A stretch of 15,175 bases of DNA, taken from the NCBI GenBank assembly GCA_002068205.1, contig MVZB01000056.1:1-15175 (forward strand), read 5' to 3'. Under the pieces are notes generated by a model. The model saw only the letters and a list, made by a program, of their open reading frames with translations. It was not told the origin of the DNA and did no database searches. The stretch's first letter is position 1; each line of letters starts with the position of its first letter. This stretch comes from a candidate division BRC1 bacterium ADurb.BinA292. GTDB lineage: Bacteria > Sumerlaeota > Sumerlaeia > MVZB01. Below, piece by piece: positions 13,967-15,175 of this stretch. Both the position numbers and the translations under genes were made by a program.

Positions 13967-15115
13967 TTACCGTTTGCGGGCGTGGGCCTCCATCGCCCGG
14001 GGATCGAGGCCGCACATCGCCTGGATGGAGCGATGATCGGCCTCGGTTTCGCCCAATCCGCGCAGCGACACCCGGGCGAGCCGGTCCGAGAGGGCCAGCG
14101 CGATGGAGACCGCGCGACTGCAGTTGCGGATAAAGAGTTTGCGGCAGGTGATGCCGTCGGCGGGGTCGCCTTCGGTCCGCATCATGTGGCAATCGAACTC
14201 CACGACGCCTTTCCAGCCGGTCTGGCGCAGCAGCCAGAACATCTGGGCGGTTTCCTTGAGGCCTTCCGGGCCGACGAGCGGCGGGAAATCGTTGTCGAAC
14301 TGGGCCTTGATCTGGCTGCCGAAGTGGAGGAAGGAGAGTTTGTTGAGGCTGATCAGGTAGCCGAGCGTGTGGACGCCGTTCATGAGGGCCATGCTTTCGT
14401 GCTGCAGCAATTCCGGGTTCACGCCCCAGAAATCGGGCCGTTTCAGCCGCCCGCAGATGAAGCCGACGGCATGACCGCTGGTGGGCAGATACATGTGGCC
14501 GCGGGGTTCGTTGGGCTTCGGTTCGATGGTGGCGCCCTGATAGTGGGTCAGGCGGTGGGCGCGCATGTAGTCCACGGCATGATCCAGCCCCTCGGCCAGC
14601 CAGGTATAGACCCGGTTCCAGTCGACGGTGACCGGAACTTCGAATCCGTCGCGGGCGACCCAGTAGGTGAAATAGCGGGCGCCGAAGAAGTGACCGATGC
14701 GCAGGGTGCGTTCGACCTTGAGACGGGCGATCGCGCGGATTTTGGGGTCCGGGTTGGTCAGACCGCCGTTGCGGAAGATTTTGCTGCCGTGCAGGCTGCA
14801 GGTGGCGGTGTTGACCGTGAGCCCGGCCTTGCGCAGGAGGTCGCGGATCTGGACGAGCTTTTTATGGGTGGCGCTGGCGGGATCGAGGTCATCGCGGGGC
14901 GCCTCCGGATTCCAGGGGACCAGATCGTCGTCGTGGAAACTGGTGGCTTCGATCAAGCCTTCGCCGGCCGCTTCGGCCAGAATTTCGGCCACCTGGAGGG
15001 AGTCGACGGGCGGCAGGATTTTTTCGCCGAAGGGATCGCTGAGCGGATTGCCGACACACCAGAAGGGCATGGAGCGGAGGGTGACGGGGCCTTGATTGAA
15101 GGGTTTCAGTTTCAT
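13967..15115 (-). CDS. Xylose isomerase-like protein with altered metal site
   Basis: This 382-residue TIM-barrel protein resembles actinomycete-type (class I) xylose isomerase along its whole length: FWCVGNPLSDPFG (18-30), FHDDDLVP (60-67), NGGLTNPD, YW (151-152), IEPKPNEPRGHMYLPTSGH (197-215), NPE...HESM and QFDNDFP (272-278). Placed against the Streptomyces enzyme, His61, Asp64, Trp152, Glu198, Lys200, Glu235, His239, Asp274, Asp276 and Asp308 match expected positions. The metal ligand Asp245 is replaced by His264 in FLHFGSQ, and one extra residue separates Glu235 from His239. It may therefore act on a different sugar or use a different metal, so I give no xylA symbol. GGAG lies 7 bases before the ATG. 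It is the first gene of the operon. The remaining bases to the window end (15116-15175) are G-rich with no gene seen. Confidence 0.82.
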   Translation of the reverse strand: MKLKPFNQGPVTLRSMPFWCVGNPLSDPFGEKILPPVDSLQVAEILAEAAGEGLIEATSFHDDDLVPWNPEAPRDDLDPASATHKKLVQIRDLLRKAGLTVNTATCSLHGSKIFRNGGLTNPDPKIRAIARLKVERTLRIGHFFGARYFTYWVARDGFEVPVTVDWNRVYTWLAEGLDHAVDYMRAHRLTHYQGATIEPKPNEPRGHMYLPTSGHAVGFICGRLKRPDFWGVNPELLQHESMALMNGVHTLGYLISLNKLSFLHFGSQIKAQFDNDFPPLVGPEGLKETAQMFWLLRQTGWKGVVEFDCHMMRTEGDPADGITCRKLFIRNCSRAVSIALALSDRLARVSLRGLGETEADHRSIQAMCGLDPRAMEAHARKR

Positions 15116-15175
15116 GACGGGACTCCGGGTTGGGGGGTGTTGTTGAAGGGAATGATGGACGGGGGGGGCACCGGG

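Overview
The window is GC-rich bacterial DNA with long, tightly packed genes and no RNA gene, CRISPR array or recognisable transposase. It reads like an uncultured anaerobe, perhaps of the Planctomycetota-Verrucomicrobiota-Kiritimatiellota-Lentisphaerota group. The hints are a divergent xylose-isomerase-like protein, hairpin-rich intergenic repeats and a folate C1 operon. That placement is a low-confidence inference, because no marker gene in the window fixes the taxonomy.

Layout, left to right. (1) Positions 1-662 (+) are the 3' end of a membrane glycosyltransferase of the GT39/ArnT type. (2) Positions 663-996 are a non-coding convergent gap with four short hairpins in a row. (3) Positions 997-4407 (-) look like one operon, transcribed rbfA, galE, a GT2 dolichyl-phosphate-glucosyltransferase-like gene, then tgt. 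(4) Positions 4640-5155 (+) encode a bacilliredoxin with a CGC motif, followed by a very strong intrinsic terminator and a short hexamer repeat. (5) Positions 5403-6443 (+) encode a small zinc-ribbon protein and an EI24/CysZ-like membrane protein. (6) Positions 6465-7634 (+) are an in-frame chimera. The first 230 residues are the N-terminal part of a GT39-type glycosyltransferase, and the last 159 are the C-terminal half of a zinc homocysteine S-methyltransferase barrel. (7) Positions 7631-12103 (+) are a folate one-carbon operon: pterin-binding methyltransferase, formate-THF ligase, methylene-THF reductase, folD. (8) Positions 12146-15115 (-) are a three-gene operon: xylose-isomerase-like protein, AEC-family permease, sugar-phosphate isomerase/epimerase-like TIM barrel.

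How the genes fit together. Region 7 encodes a complete methyl branch on tetrahydrofolate: formate to 10-formyl-THF (Fhs), to methylene-THF (FolD), to methyl-THF (MetF-like), then methyl transfer to or from a corrinoid protein (pterin-binding methyltransferase). The homocysteine-methyltransferase remnant at its 5' end overlaps the next gene by 4 bases and probably belonged to the same operon. No corrinoid protein, MttB-type methyltransferase or CO dehydrogenase/acetyl-CoA synthase gene is in view, so the direction of flux and the methyl donor or acceptor are unknown. The formate-THF ligase resembles the eukaryotic C1-THF-synthase type, with several altered signature positions and a missing internal block of about 25 residues.

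The main caution is the junction near 7150-7160. It is either a real deletion or fusion, or the point where two unrelated genome pieces were joined during assembly. If it is an assembly error, the left half (1 to about 7150) and the right half (about 7155 to 15175) need not come from the same organism.
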